Positions 1-9,224 of a DNA stretch of 30,375 nucleotides are shown piece after piece. The stretch's first letter is position 1. Every line of letters begins with the position of its first letter. Location of the stretch: NCBI GenBank assembly GCA_032718475.1, contig JAUCBJ010001391.1, positions 1 to 30,375 on the forward strand. The letters are read 5' to 3'. Made by a program: the position numbers and the translations under genes. The notes under the pieces are model-generated. The model was not told where the DNA came from, searched no databases, and saw nothing but the letters and a program-made list of their open reading frames with translations. The DNA comes from Nemertoderma westbladi. Lineage: Eukaryota > Xenacoelomorpha > Nemertodermatida > Nemertodermatidae.

Positions 1-39
1 CAACTTGCTTACTGCGCGGAAAAGCCAACCAACCACCAA

Positions 40-1667
40 GGTTAAAGGCAGAATCACCAGCCGATCGCCTCAATGGTTGGAAGGCCCACTTTGAAAAGCT
101 CCTCAATAATGACAGGGTATTGCCCGATAACTTTATAAAAGTAAAAGTGTCTTAGTCTGTACTCCCAGATATTCCCATTGGCGATATCTCCTTTGCAGAA
201 GTGAAGGCTGCTGCAAAGAGCATTAAGACCAATCGTGCCAGTGGAGTAGATGGTGTTCCCCCTGAGGTCTTTAAAATACCTGAGTGTTTAAAGCTGATCT
301 ATCCCATCATAGTAGACAACAACAGTCCCACAAGAAATGAAAACAAATAAGTTGGTGCCAGTTCCCAAGAAGGGCAACCTAACACTCTATGGTTCTTTTC
401 GGGGAATCTCATTGATCTCGATTGCTGCAAAGCTATACAATAGAATTCTATTAAATCGCATCAGGGATCCCATTGAGAGACTGCTCCGTGGAAATCAGAA
501 TGGGTTCCGTAAAGCATGTGGGACGATGGAGCCCATTTTGGCATTTAGAAGGATAATTGAAGAATTATCAAAAAAGAAAGACAGGCATCTGGCTGTTATC
601 TTTGTTGACTTCTTCAAGGCCTTTGATTCAGTCTCTCGCTCACGTATGTTCAGCATACTTTCATTATATGGGATTCCTGATGAAATTATTGCATCAATCA
701 GATCAGTGTACGATGGTTCGACAACATTTGTCTCAACTGTTGACGGTGACACGGAACCATTTGAAGTGTTATGGGGCGTCCTCCAGGGAGACACACTTGC
801 GCCATTCTTGATCATAATTGTGGTTGACTATGTTCTACGCATGTCCTTAGATCATCATAATGATGATGGGCTGATGATAACTCCACCTACTGGCTCCAGA
901 AGTCGAGGAAATCCTGCCAAGTACCTAACTGATCTAGACTTTGCTGATGACTTAGGAGTACTCTCAGAATCACTAGAGGGAGCCCACGGCTCCTCAGCTC
1001 ATTAGAACATGCTGCTTCTAGTGTTGGTCTTTTTATTAACTCCAAAAAGACCAAAATTTTGACAGTTAACGACAGTTTTGACGACTTCTGTTACCTGAGA
1101 TCATGGATCCGGAAGTCAGGGGAGGACCTTCGAATACGTAAGGGAAAAGCATGGGCAGCCTTGAATAGACTTTTCAGGATTTGGAAGTCACATAGAATTA
1201 ATCGGAAACTTAAGGTCTGATTATTTAGACCAGCAGTAGTTCCAGTACTCTATGGGAGTCCATGCTGGGCTCTAACTGCGGAGTACACTACATCTCTGGA
1301 TGGCACATTCACAAGAATGCTACGCCGGTTTCACTGTGTCAAGTACAATGCACACATCCCCAGCCAGACACTATATAACATTGGAGGTGTCTTATTGGTT
1401 CCCCCAAGCTTGACACTATAACCAAGCCGCCGCACACCCATTTTGCAGGACATTGCTTTCGCCGTGAGGACCAGTCAGTGCATAATGCTTTGCATAACGC
1501 TTTGGCAGCCTCATGGAGTGAATAAGCATGGTGGACAGCCCATTACTTTCTTGAGATGCATCTTAAAGGAAACAGGCCTTGCAGATGCGAGTGATCTAGC
1601 AAATGTCATGGGTGATAGGGAGTTGTGGCGGCGCAATTTAGTCGACACGCCGGCACAGCATTCTTAA
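40..1667 (+). pseudogene. LINE family A reverse transcriptase ORF, inactivated
   Basis: Remnant of the endonuclease/RT polyprotein. The longest open piece, 337-1005, has the RT motifs VIFVDFFKAFDSVSR, VLWGVLQGDTLAPF and DLDFADDLGVLS, with the catalytic Asp pair. Compared with 11641-12765 the lesions are clear: a TAG near 152 where the other copy has GAG, a scrambled stretch at 320-350, a single-base loss near 990 (GCCCAC against GCCCAAC) that shifts the frame and ends the piece at 1005, a deletion near 1065-1080 of some 70 bp, and a TGA near 1218 replacing CGA. The C-terminal part ends in PAQHS then stop at 1667, as in the sister copy. It cannot make active RT. Confidence 0.88.
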
Positions 1668-1675
1668 AATTGCAG

Positions 1676-1759
1676 CAGTAGTAGTATAAATAATAGTAGT
1701 AGATAGTAGTAGATATTAGTAGATAGTGGTAGAGTAAATTGTAGTAGTAGTAGTAGTAT
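1676..1759 (+). repeat. (TAG)n-type 3' tail of LINE family A
   Basis: Irregular TAG/TAGTAG microsatellite directly after the LINE stop codon and its short 3' UTR. The family-A fragments at 23262-23690 and 24434-24619 also end in short (TAG)n or (CTA)n runs, which marks this as the element's own 3' tail. Confidence 0.8.
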
Positions 1760-1932
1760 CTCTATAGTAGGTCATGCTTATACATTCCATAGCTTCCATA
1801 GCTTCCATGTGCTTCATAGCTTTATATTTGTTTTGTAAACATTAGAAGAAGCCGTAAACCAGAACAGCCGACCATTGAAAGAAAGTGAAAGACTGAATTA
1901 CTGATTTCCTGTATTTGTCCTGATTCACAATA

Positions 1933-2613
1933 ATGCTCATTATTGTTATTCTCTATGTTAAATTCAACTTGGCAGCTACCCAAATCGTCAACAACGCCAC
2001 ATCCCAGAACTTCACGTGCAAAGAAGGTCGAGATTGGAAAATATTCTCGCCAAATGAAGAGTTGCAAAATCTATACCGAAGCAGAATAGATAGGTTTACG
2101 GCAAGCAATAGAGTTGAAAAGTTCGAGAGGGTGAGCGCCGAAGTTTGTGCAGTTTGTGGTGTTTTATCTGCGGTATTCACTGCCTATGATCACGAATACA
2201 AGGATCATGTAACATTTGAATTGGAAGAAAGTGGCTGCTACCCAGAAGACCGCCGTGGTTACTGTCTCCCAATGAGCGAAGATGGTTGTATTTATATGTG
2301 GACGGTTGTCCTTCCCAATTCTGAACCAGATGATGACGAATACTCTAAAGATTTTACTATCAACATCTTTGGCTTCTTGTCCTATTACAAATACCTTCAG
2401 CTTACCCTCACAGTTACACACGAGACGTGTCAGGGACAGTGTTGTGACACCGGTTTTTGCCCAGCTCCCGTATGGAAACACGACATCACTACAACCGGTC
2501 CCACAACCGAACACATACCAGTCACCACGGAAAATGGTTCAGCTAATATCAAACAAGTGCTAATGTGGCTGGTGGCTGGCGTCATTTCGGCTCTAACCCT
2601 CAGAGTGTTCTAG
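1933..2613 (+). CDS. Putative secreted or surface-anchored Cys-rich protein, 226 aa, family unknown
   Basis: Complete ORF with an in-frame TGA four codons upstream of the ATG, which fixes the start if there is no 5' intron. Residues 1-16 are hydrophobic and look like a signal peptide with cleavage near LAA/TQ. The ectodomain (about 17-185) has ten cysteines (29, 72, 75, 102, 111, 119, 166, 170, 171, 176), an even number fitting disulphides, including a CxxC (72-75) and a tight C-terminal cluster CQGQCC...C. N-glycosylation sequons lie at N21, N26 and N201. A Thr/Pro-rich stalk (186-200) leads to a hydrophobic C-terminus (209-226). That end could be a GPI-attachment signal with the omega site in the NGSAN stretch, or a single transmembrane helix with almost no cytoplasmic tail. 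I recognise no domain. It starts about 170 bp after a LINE tail. It could be a real single-exon gene, one exon of a larger gene, or a recently dead copy. Confidence 0.6.
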   Translation: MLIIVILYVKFNLAATQIVNNATSQNFTCKEGRDWKIFSPNEELQNLYRSRIDRFTASNRVEKFERVSAEVCAVCGVLSAVFTAYDHEYKDHVTFELEESGCYPEDRRGYCLPMSEDGCIYMWTVVLPNSEPDDDEYSKDFTINIFGFLSYYKYLQLTLTVTHETCQGQCCDTGFCPAPVWKHDITTTGPTTEHIPVTTENGSANIKQVLMWLVAGVISALTLRVF

Positions 2614-2626
2614 TACTTAGACGGTC

Positions 2627-2632
2627 ATTAAA
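2627..2632 (+). promoter_or_regulatory. Candidate poly(A) signal ATTAAA for the 226-aa gene
   Basis: ATTAAA lies 14 bp after the TAG stop at 2611-2613. This is the common variant hexamer and the first one downstream. Such a short 3' UTR is unusual, and many AATAAA words follow after 3058, so this is only a candidate. Confidence 0.25.
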
Positions 2633-2909
2633 ACAAAATAACTGTAGAATATTTATGGTGGCTGGACTATTATTCACTATTTTGAAAGTTTTTTTTGTGT
2701 TGAAATAGATATAAAAACTGAAGTTCGGTCTAAACAGGTTGATTCCGACCATGGATGGATGCAAACATAATTCCGTCGGGATCAGAATCTTACTGTCTTG
2801 GCCGCGCAGCCCCAAACCATCCCCTCCACGGAGGCATAGCGAACTGGACCGGGGGCGGGCGAATTGAAGTCGCCGACGACTCTCGGCATCAGACCTTTGT
2901 ACCAACCAA

Positions 2910-2930
2910 GGGGGGGGGGGGGGGGGGGGG
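2910..2930 (+). repeat. Poly-G homopolymer, 21 G
   Basis: Uninterrupted run of 21 G. Such runs can form quadruplex structures and are prone to length error in sequencing. A matching C22 run lies at 29491-29512. Confidence 0.95.
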
Positions 2931-3052
2931 TTGAACACCATCCCACATAACAACCAATTTAACCCTGCTTAGTAAGCCCCTTCTATTCATCTGCGGATTC
3001 TGAATGGTGATTCAGAATTATATCGGCCATGGCCAATGAAATGACAGTTTAG

Positions 3053-3131
3053 TACTGCAGTAATAAATTTTGCTACTGCAGTAATAAATTTTGCTACTGC
3101 AGTAATAAATAATTGTTACTGCAGTAATAAC
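3053..3131. repeat. 21-bp tandem repeat built on the palindrome TTACTGCAGTAA
   Basis: About 3.7 units starting at 3053, 3074, 3095 and 3117; each carries TACTGCAGTAATAAA followed by a short AT spacer. The core is a 10-12 bp palindrome centred on a PstI site. Diverged copies continue at 3751-3920. Confidence 0.85.
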
Positions 3132-3568
3132 TATTTAGATACTTGTGTGTAATGTAGCACTTTACAGTGTGTATGATCCGAGTGGCTTTGTTGCACGAAC
3201 GAACGTTAGGGGAGTGAGTGAAAATAAAGCCACGAGGATAAGTAGTTTATGTAGTTTTATTCCAAAATTTTAAAATTACGAAATGATTATATATATATAT
3301 CTTATATCTATATCTTATATATCTTATAAGTGATAGAAACTGCACAAATTAAATTAGTTGCTGTATAAATAAATGCAAAAATGACATAAATTATGTTATA
3401 AATAAGTTAGCTTGTATTTATGGTGGCGTTTGGTGCCATGTTATAATAATATAGCTAGGCCCTACTGGTTATGAATAGCTATACCCCGCCTACCGGTAGG
3501 TATTGCTGTAGGCCTATCTGGCTGTAAGGTAAATTTCCGCCTGTTGTTTACGTGGTAACCAATGACGG

Positions 3569-3605
3569 CGTTAAGTAATGTCCACTAAGGGGACATTACT
3601 TAACG
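3569..3605. repeat. Perfect hairpin, 15-bp stem and 7-nt loop
   Basis: CGTTAAGTAATGTCC (3569-3583) is followed by a 7-nt loop and its exact reverse complement (3591-3605). It may be the centre of a small fold-back element. A related TTGAGTAATGTCAC occurs near 3714. Confidence 0.8.
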
Positions 3606-3750
3606 GATAACACCAAATACAATACGAAATGTACAGGCCAATACAATGATGTATGTAATGTCCTCTAAAGTTGTAAAGTGCTAAACGACAACTCGCTGTT
3701 AATACTAACGGCGTTGAGTAATGTCACAATTTTGGAATAATATATATTTG

Positions 3751-3920
3751 TTACTGCGGTAACAATATTTATTACTGAGGTAATATACATTTTTGTTTTT
3801 ACTTCAGTTAACATTTTTATATATTACTGCAGCATAAATTTTTTTTATTACTGTAGCTGCAGTAGGCCCCTAACAAATATTTATTTCTGTGGTAATAATT
3901 AGTTGTTACTGCAGAAACAA
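3751..3920. repeat. Scattered decayed copies of the TTACTGCAGTAA palindrome
   Basis: Variants TTACTGCGGTAA, TTACTGAGGTAA, TTACTGCAGCATAA, a TTACTGTAGCTGCAGTA double and TTACTGCAGAAA lie within 170 bp, spaced by AT-rich filler. They look like older copies of the unit at 3053-3131. Confidence 0.6.
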
Positions 3921-5463
3921 ATAATATTTATCACTACATTATTTTGTAGAAGCATTTTTAGTGTTTCATGGAAGTTTTTATTATTTATATTTTGACCCTT
4001 TAGAGGCGCCATCGCCATAAACATTGGCACATTGTGATTACCAGAAAAAAATAGTTTTTATCAGGAATATATCTCCGCTATCCCCATTTTAAATTGGCAA
4101 CAATTTATTACTAGTTGGTAACAGAATTTGCATAAGACAATTAAATGCAAAGTCTTCAATACAGTTTTCTTTAATGTTAGCCGACTGAAAAACTATCCAT
4201 TCATGTAATGTGATACTGTGTTCGTGATAACGCTGTAGCCTTCGTATCGAAGATATTACTGATGGGAATCGTTCCAATTTGCCAACGTCACGCCGCTTGA
4301 GTCGTGCTATGTATGACCTGTTCAGTTCACCAAACCTTGAAATTCACAAGAGTTGAAACTTCAGAGGAATTATTATATTTTTGTACCTGTTTGTTTATGC
4401 ACTGGTACCCAAATTAATTTAAATATTGACAGAATGTCTGAAAGTGGATTAATCTTAGAGACTATTGTAATTGTTGTAATAATTAATTGTTTGCTATGAA
4501 ATGAAACACCACGTAAAGCTCAATCGCACCTAAGACTAAACACAAATAAACCTACAATAATTAATCTAAAAGCGGAATATCCTCCCAGGAGAGCCGGAAT
4601 GGGAACGCTAAGCTTACCATATAGGGATATTCCCCACTCAAGATTTTAAATGATTCTATGGAACTTGTGTTTTCCGTGCCAATAGCACGAACCGTGTCAT
4701 TATGACCAATCATACTTCACTTCCTGTTTAACATAGAAGTGTGAAGCTACCCCAATCCCCAGGAATGCAGGCGAGTCATTATTAGTTCCCTCATATAATC
4801 ATTTATTTGTTAATATCTTGAGTTATTTCAACAACATTGGAACAAGTAATTAACTATAGTTTAAAAACCAATCAGAGCCGTATTAAAACCAAATCTTTCG
4901 GTACGCCAAAACTTTCGGGAGACCCCCCACCCCTCCCCCCCCATATTGCAGGATGGCAAACTGATAGTTCAAAATTGAAGTGTTTATTTTTATGATTGAA
5001 ATTTAGTTAATGTTTTCAAATGAGGCAATTCAAATTTCTGATTTGGATGAAATAATCACGAAATTATTAACTAAACGTAATGTAATAACTAGTCTGGTTG
5101 AACAAAGAAGGGACACAGGGCTCTACTCACTAACAAGTAACAATATAGGCAATTCAATTCAATATCACACGGGCCTCTGTAATTTCCCCAATCTACAAAA
5201 GGAAGGATTTTATCAGTAATTTTGTTGGGAGGGCCCCAAGCGTGGGTAGGCGGAAGGCCCTTCGCCGAAGCGTAATAATAAGCTTCCAGGTTAACACGGC
5301 ACTGAAACCAATAAATTCCCGTAGAAAATATACGCATTTATACAAATACTAAGGTAGATTACTGTATTGTATTTAGATTATCTTTCAGTCTGATCTAATC
5401 AAATTGGCCTACTCAAGCTACCCTGTCTGCCTATGTAATGTATTTGCAGAACTGTGTACGGTA

Positions 5464-6165
5464 ATGGCTTCTTATACACCAGATCGTCCAAGGGGAAGAC
5501 ATGGATATGTGTCACCTTCAATCACTGTCTCACCAACTCTTAGTACTGGTACTATACTCCAATGAGGTCCCAATCCGATAATGAGAGTTGGGTGAGAATG
5601 ATGGCAAACAATAGATTTGGCTCATTGGCCATTCCTGAGGTGGATGCGACAGTATTTGACAGGGGTGTCAATGCTCAGGTGGATGAGTCAAGGCGATTGG
5701 ACTACGGTGTGGAACAAACGGACACGGGTGAGCTCCAGTGGACGTTCCGGGGGTGAGTCTGGTTCTGCTTTATCTCAGTCGCACTTTGACAGCATCCTAA
5801 TGATTCTGGGGATAGTTAGTGGGATCGCAGACTTTCAGAAGTCCTTGGATGTTATAAGTCAGAAAGTAACCCAAAATGATAATCTCGTTAAATCGCTCAA
5901 AGAAAGGGATGCTGTGTGGGCCGCAGGGCGGCTATTGATAAGAACCCAGAATAGAATGTCGGCTGACTTGCCATTGGAGATCAGGCAGAACAACATGCCT
6001 TGTTTAGGCTTGCAAAGGTGATGGGTCTGCCAGCGAATGTCCAAGGAAATATAGCTTGGCTTAACGGCATTAGGGTGGAAGGGTGGAATGTTTACGATAA
6101 ACAGAATATTATTCTGCAGGATGTAATAGGGCAGAGTGATCCCACTAGGTGTGTAGTGTAGGGGT
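5464..6165 (+). pseudogene. Broken ORF of unknown family upstream of the minisatellite
   Basis: Several open pieces in different frames follow one another and look like one decayed coding region. The first opens at ATG 5464 (MASYTPDRPRGRHGYVS...) and stops at TGA near 5563. The next runs 5562-5756. The third covers about 5617-6021 and includes an amphipathic, probably coiled-coil segment (FQKSLDVISQKVTQNDNLVKS). The fourth, shifted by a small indel near 6000, reads FRLAKVMGLPANVQGNIAWL and ends at a TAG near 6165. I do not recognise the family; it could be an ORF1-like or gag-like protein of a mobile element. GGTGAGT at 5752 and a pyrimidine-rich tract ending CAG near 5778 resemble splice sites, but the intron between them would be only about 24 nt, so frameshift decay is likelier. 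Confidence 0.45.
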
Positions 6166-6203
6166 AGTTCATAATTACACTCAAGTCCTAGAGCAAGGGC
6201 GGA

Positions 6204-7398
6204 ACCAATCGACTTCCGGAGCAAATCAACTAGGAGGTAGGTACGGAAGAGTTCGGCAACCGGGAACAAACCAATTCTACCAATCGACTTCTGGAGCGAA
6301 ACAACTGGGAGGTGGGTGCGGAGGAGTTCATCAACTGGGAACAAACCAAGTCCACCAATCGACTTCCGGAGCGAATCAACTGGGAGGTGGGTACAGAGGA
6401 GTTCGTCAACCAGGAACAAACCAAGTCATGCAACCAATCAACTTCTGGAGCGAAACAACTGGGAGGTGGGTGCGGAGGAGTTCATCAACTGGGAACAAAC
6501 CAAGTCCACGTCCACCAATCGACTTCCGGAGCGAATCAACTGGGAGGTGGGTATTGAGGAGTTCGTCAACCGGGAACAAACCAAGTCCTCCAATCGACTT
6601 CCGGAGCGAATCAACTGGGAGGTGGGTGCGGAGGAGTTCATCAACTGGGAACAAACCAAGTCCACGTCCACCAATCGACTTCCGGAGCGAATCAACTGGG
6701 AGGTGGGTATTGAGGAGTTCGTCAACCGGGAACAAACCAAGTCCACCAATCGACTTCCGGAGCGAATCAACTGGGAGGTGGGTATGGAGGAGTTCGTTAA
6801 CCGGGAACAAACCAAGTCCACCAATCGACTTCCAGAGCGAATCAACTGGGAGGTGGGTACAGAGGAGTTCGTCAACCAGGAGCAAACCAAGTCATGCAAC
6901 CAATCAACTTCTGGAGCGAATCAACTGGCAGGTGGGTACGGAGGAGTTCGTCAACCAGGAACAAACCAAGTCTACCAATCGACTTCTGGAGCGAAACAAC
7001 TGGGAGATGGGTGCGGAGGAGTTCATCAACTGGGAACAAACCAAGTCCACGTCCACCAATCGACATCCGGAGCGAATCAACTGGGAGGTGGGTATGGAGG
7101 AGTTCGTCAACCGGGAACAAACCAAGTCCTCCAATCGACTTCCGGAGCGAATCAACTGGGAGGTGGGTACAGAGGAGTTCGCAAAACCAGGAACAAAACA
7201 AGTCATGCAACCAATCAACTTCTGGAGCGAATCAACTGGCAGGTGGGTACGGAGGAGTTCATCAACCAGGAACAAACACAAGTCCACCAATCGACTTCCG
7301 GAGCTAATCAACTGGGAGGTGGGTACAGAGGAGTTCATCAACCGGGAACAAACCAAGTCCACCAATCCACTTCTGGAGCGAATCAACTGGGAGGTAGT
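6204..7398. repeat. 75-bp minisatellite, about 16 units, with 79- and 81-bp variants
   Basis: Unit starts at 6204, 6279, 6354, 6433 and 6514 show periods of 75, 75, 79 and 81 bp. The core unit runs from ACCAATCGACTTC to GGGAACAAACCAAGTCC. Variants are a 6-bp TCCACG duplication (four units fit 81 bp or close) and a 4-bp ATGCAAC form (three units, 79 bp). Variants follow particular neighbours: units with GCGGAGGAGTTCATCAACTGG usually precede the TCCACG form, and units ending AACCAGG precede the ATGCAAC form. This points to a higher-order repeat of several units. Because 75 is divisible by 3 and most units lack stops, all three plus frames stay open for hundreds of codons, but the 79-bp units shift frame and two units carry a TGA in one frame, so the long ORFs here are probably not genes. 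Confidence 0.92.
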
Positions 7399-7664
7399 GG
7401 TTGGGTACAACAAACAGCCGCAAGCCTCGGTGTTGGTGATAGGGAGATTGGTGTGGGGCAGAACCATCCAGACTCTTAGTGTCTTTAGTGTCAGGTCAGG
7501 TATTCTAGGTCATTGATCAAGAAACTTGCCACCTCCATGCAGCATAAAGGAGGTGCCACCTGTAGCTGCATAGACCCTCTTACTAGGGCAAATCTGGTCC
7601 TGTAACTAGGACCCCCTTCGTTCTGGGATAAGGACGCCCTTGGTCCTGGATTAAGGACCCATAT
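7399..7664. other. Junction between the minisatellite and LINE copy 2
   Basis: The last minisatellite unit runs into unique sequence near 7398. From about 7560 the sequence is GC-richer, with repeated AGGACCC-like words, and probably already belongs to the 5' UTR of the LINE. The exact LINE start is not visible because no other copy here extends this far 5'. Confidence 0.4.
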
Positions 7665-7894
7665 ACTTGGCTGCAGGGGTATATGGCCTGGCCAGGCAGA
7701 TGGTGATCTACCAATGGCTGGTCAGGAGTAGAGTGTGCTCATGTCCACTCTGAGTGCACTTCACTGCGACCTGCACCTGGCAGCAGGGGTACAGGGCATG
7801 ACCCAGCAGATGAGCTGCACAGCCAATGGTGGGTCATGTGCGCCAGAGTAGATATGGGTGATGGGCCTCATATCTGACTCCACTGCGACACCCA
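7665..7894 (+). promoter_or_regulatory. Two tandem about 110-120 bp monomers in the LINE 5' UTR
   Basis: Unit 1 (7665-7774) starts ACTTGGCTGCAGGGGTATATGG and ends CACTGCGACCTGC; unit 2 (7775-7894) starts ACCTGGCAGCAGGGGTACAGGG and ends CACTGCGACACCC. Between lie related blocks (CCAATGGCTGGTCA against CCAATGGTGGGTCA, then an AGAGTAGA block). Tandem 5' monomers act as internal promoters in some LINEs such as mouse L1; that role here is inference. Confidence 0.55.
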
Positions 7895-8013
7895 CCCTGT
7901 GGAATGGCAAACCAGGGTGTGGTATTTGCCCCGAGAGCTGACTCGGCAAAAAAGCACCCCCCAATCCCCACTATGGATTACATTAGTAATGCCAGCCACT
8001 AGAGGCCAGTGGA

Positions 8014-8559
8014 ATGACTGGACACAATCGGCCTCACAGGCGTCAGTTATCTCCTGACCGGCTGCCTGTCCCACCCCCTACTGGAGAGAGAGCAGCCAAC
8101 AATTCTTTGAGTCCCTTTCCTGATAACCTTTCTGGCCCAAACCCTGGGTCACCAAGGAGGCCAGATTGTGAGGGGGAGAGGGATTCTGGAGTTGGAGGCT
8201 ACTCTCATGTTCCACCCCGACCAACAAAGCCATTGGTGAATCTGAGGCAAGTCACTAGACTAGCCTCAGTAAACACCCTAACACTCGGGTCCCCAATGCG
8301 ACAAGGTGAGCTGACTGCCTTGGCAGATAAGCTTTCTCTTAGTGCAGTGGGTGTTCAAGAGCACCGAATGCAGACTGGACAGAGTGATGAGGTTCTGATT
8401 AAGGACATGGGGGGCGGTTGGCGACTCACCCTCGCTTCAGCAGATGATAGTGGCAATGGTGGAATTGGTCTATTGATGAATCCAACTGCACATGCAGCAT
8501 TGGACAAAATAGACCAAATCTCTAACCGCATCATCCGTTGCCACGGCAGATCACTGTGA
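8014..8559 (+). pseudogene. LINE family A N-terminal region and partial APE-type endonuclease
   Basis: Open frame of 181 codons. Residues 1-80 are Pro/Arg-rich and unrecognised. The endonuclease starts around residue 90 (ASVNTLTLGSPMRQGELTA) and includes GVQEHR, whose Glu matches a metal-binding residue of APE-like LINE endonucleases, then GNGGIGLLMNP and a NRIIRCH beta-strand. The family then normally continues through YSPTN, GDLNA and SDHR motifs; none is present. The frame leaves the domain at about 8548, so some 400-500 bp of endonuclease has been deleted. The true initiator is uncertain; 8014 is simply the first ATG of the frame. Confidence 0.8.
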
Positions 8560-9224
8560 GGGCTATACTGCCTTCACAGAGGCAGTTAAGTTAGCAGCTG
8601 CAGAAACAGTTCCTGTATACCCTCGAAACAGGAAACGGGCCCCCTGGACTGACAACAAAATTCAGAAGTGCGGAAATGACCTCTACAAGGCGCAGAAAGA
8701 GTCCCGACTCAAACAGACTACAGCGGCCAAGAATGCAGTTAAGGCTGCATCTAGGTCCCTGAACAGGCAGTACTCTGTTAATTTACAGGAGCTAATAAAC
8801 CAACAGGTTGATGCCATCAATGATGCTGACGACAGCAGGCAATCATCCCAGGCATGGAGATCGATCAACTTGCTTGCTGGTCGAAAAAGCCAACCAACCA
8901 CAGGTTACGGCTGAATCACCAGCCAATCGCCTCAATGGTTGGAAGGCCCACTTTGAAAAGCTCCTCAATAATGACAGGGTATTGCCTGATAACTTTATAG
9001 AAGTAAAAGTGTCTGAGTCTGTACTCCCAGATATTCCTATTGGAATCTCCTTTGCAGAAGTGAAGGCTGCTGCAAAGAGCATTAAGACCAATCGTGCCAG
9101 TGGAGTAGATGGTGTTCCCCCTGAGGTCTTTAAAATACCTGAGTGTTTAAAGATCATCTATCCCATCATAGTAGACATGTACCAAACAACAAGAGACAAC
9201 AAGAGTTGGTTGCCAGAGAAGTAG
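8550..9224 (+). pseudogene. LINE family A linker and RT N-terminus, frameshifted and truncated
   Basis: After the endonuclease deletion a new frame reads EGYTAFTEAVKLAAAE, then a basic helical linker (KAQKESRLKQTTAAKNAVKA) to SINLLAGRKSQ, and stops near 8910. A small indel near 8890 shifts to the frame open at 8808-9224, with GWKAHFEKLLNNDRVLP and the RT start ASGVDGVPPEVFK, ending SWLPEK at the junction. The linker between endonuclease and RT is typical of RTE-like LINEs. Homology to 1-330 is close in sequence and order. Confidence 0.82.

Larger units (their letters stand above)
1..1765 (+). mobile_element. Degenerate RTE-like LINE, family A copy 1, 5' end outside the window
   Basis: Non-LTR retrotransposon remnant. 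From base 1 it aligns by eye with the copy at 8868-9220, and from about 589 with 11641-12770, so these are one family. It holds the linker before the RT, the RT, and the C-terminal region, and ends in a TAG-rich microsatellite tail. RTE-clade LINEs characteristically end in short tandem repeats, and the RT core (GVLQGDTLAPF, FADDLG) suits an RTE or RTE-X type element. The clade assignment is inference. The 5' end lies before the window, so full length is unknown. Confidence 0.9.
2614..5463. other. AT-rich intergenic region without recognisable genes
   Basis: No convincing coding sequence; the short ORFs at 4089-4277 and 5010-5219 have no domain and random-looking composition. It holds a GC-richer patch (2750-2910), a G21 run, the TTACTGCAGTAA repeats, an AT microsatellite near 3288-3330, a perfect hairpin (3569-3605) and a C-rich stretch near 4924-4941. 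The word TAATGTCC recurs around 3576, 3657 and, diverged, 3719, so a decayed small repeat element may lie at about 3540-3740. Confidence 0.6.
7560..9220 (+). mobile_element. LINE family A copy 2, 5' part: 5' UTR, partial endonuclease, linker and RT start
   Basis: Contains the 5' UTR monomers, the N-terminal endonuclease region, then an internal deletion, and the linker and RT N-terminus homologous to 1-330. It stops abruptly at 9204-9220, where an antisense LINE of another family begins, and its 3' half resumes at 11641. About 250 bp of RT sequence, equivalent to 337-588 of copy 1, is missing at the interruption. Confidence 0.82.

Noticed and set aside
3257-3741. TTATTCCAAAATTTT and its complement as TIRs of a 480-bp element
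   Set aside because: The match is AT-rich and about 14 bp long, with no target duplication at either end.
6149-7516. 455-codon and other long ORFs over the minisatellite as real proteins
   Set aside because: Openness follows from a stop-poor 75-bp unit. The reading switches repeat frame at each 79-bp unit and TGA occurs in one frame, so no frame is conserved.
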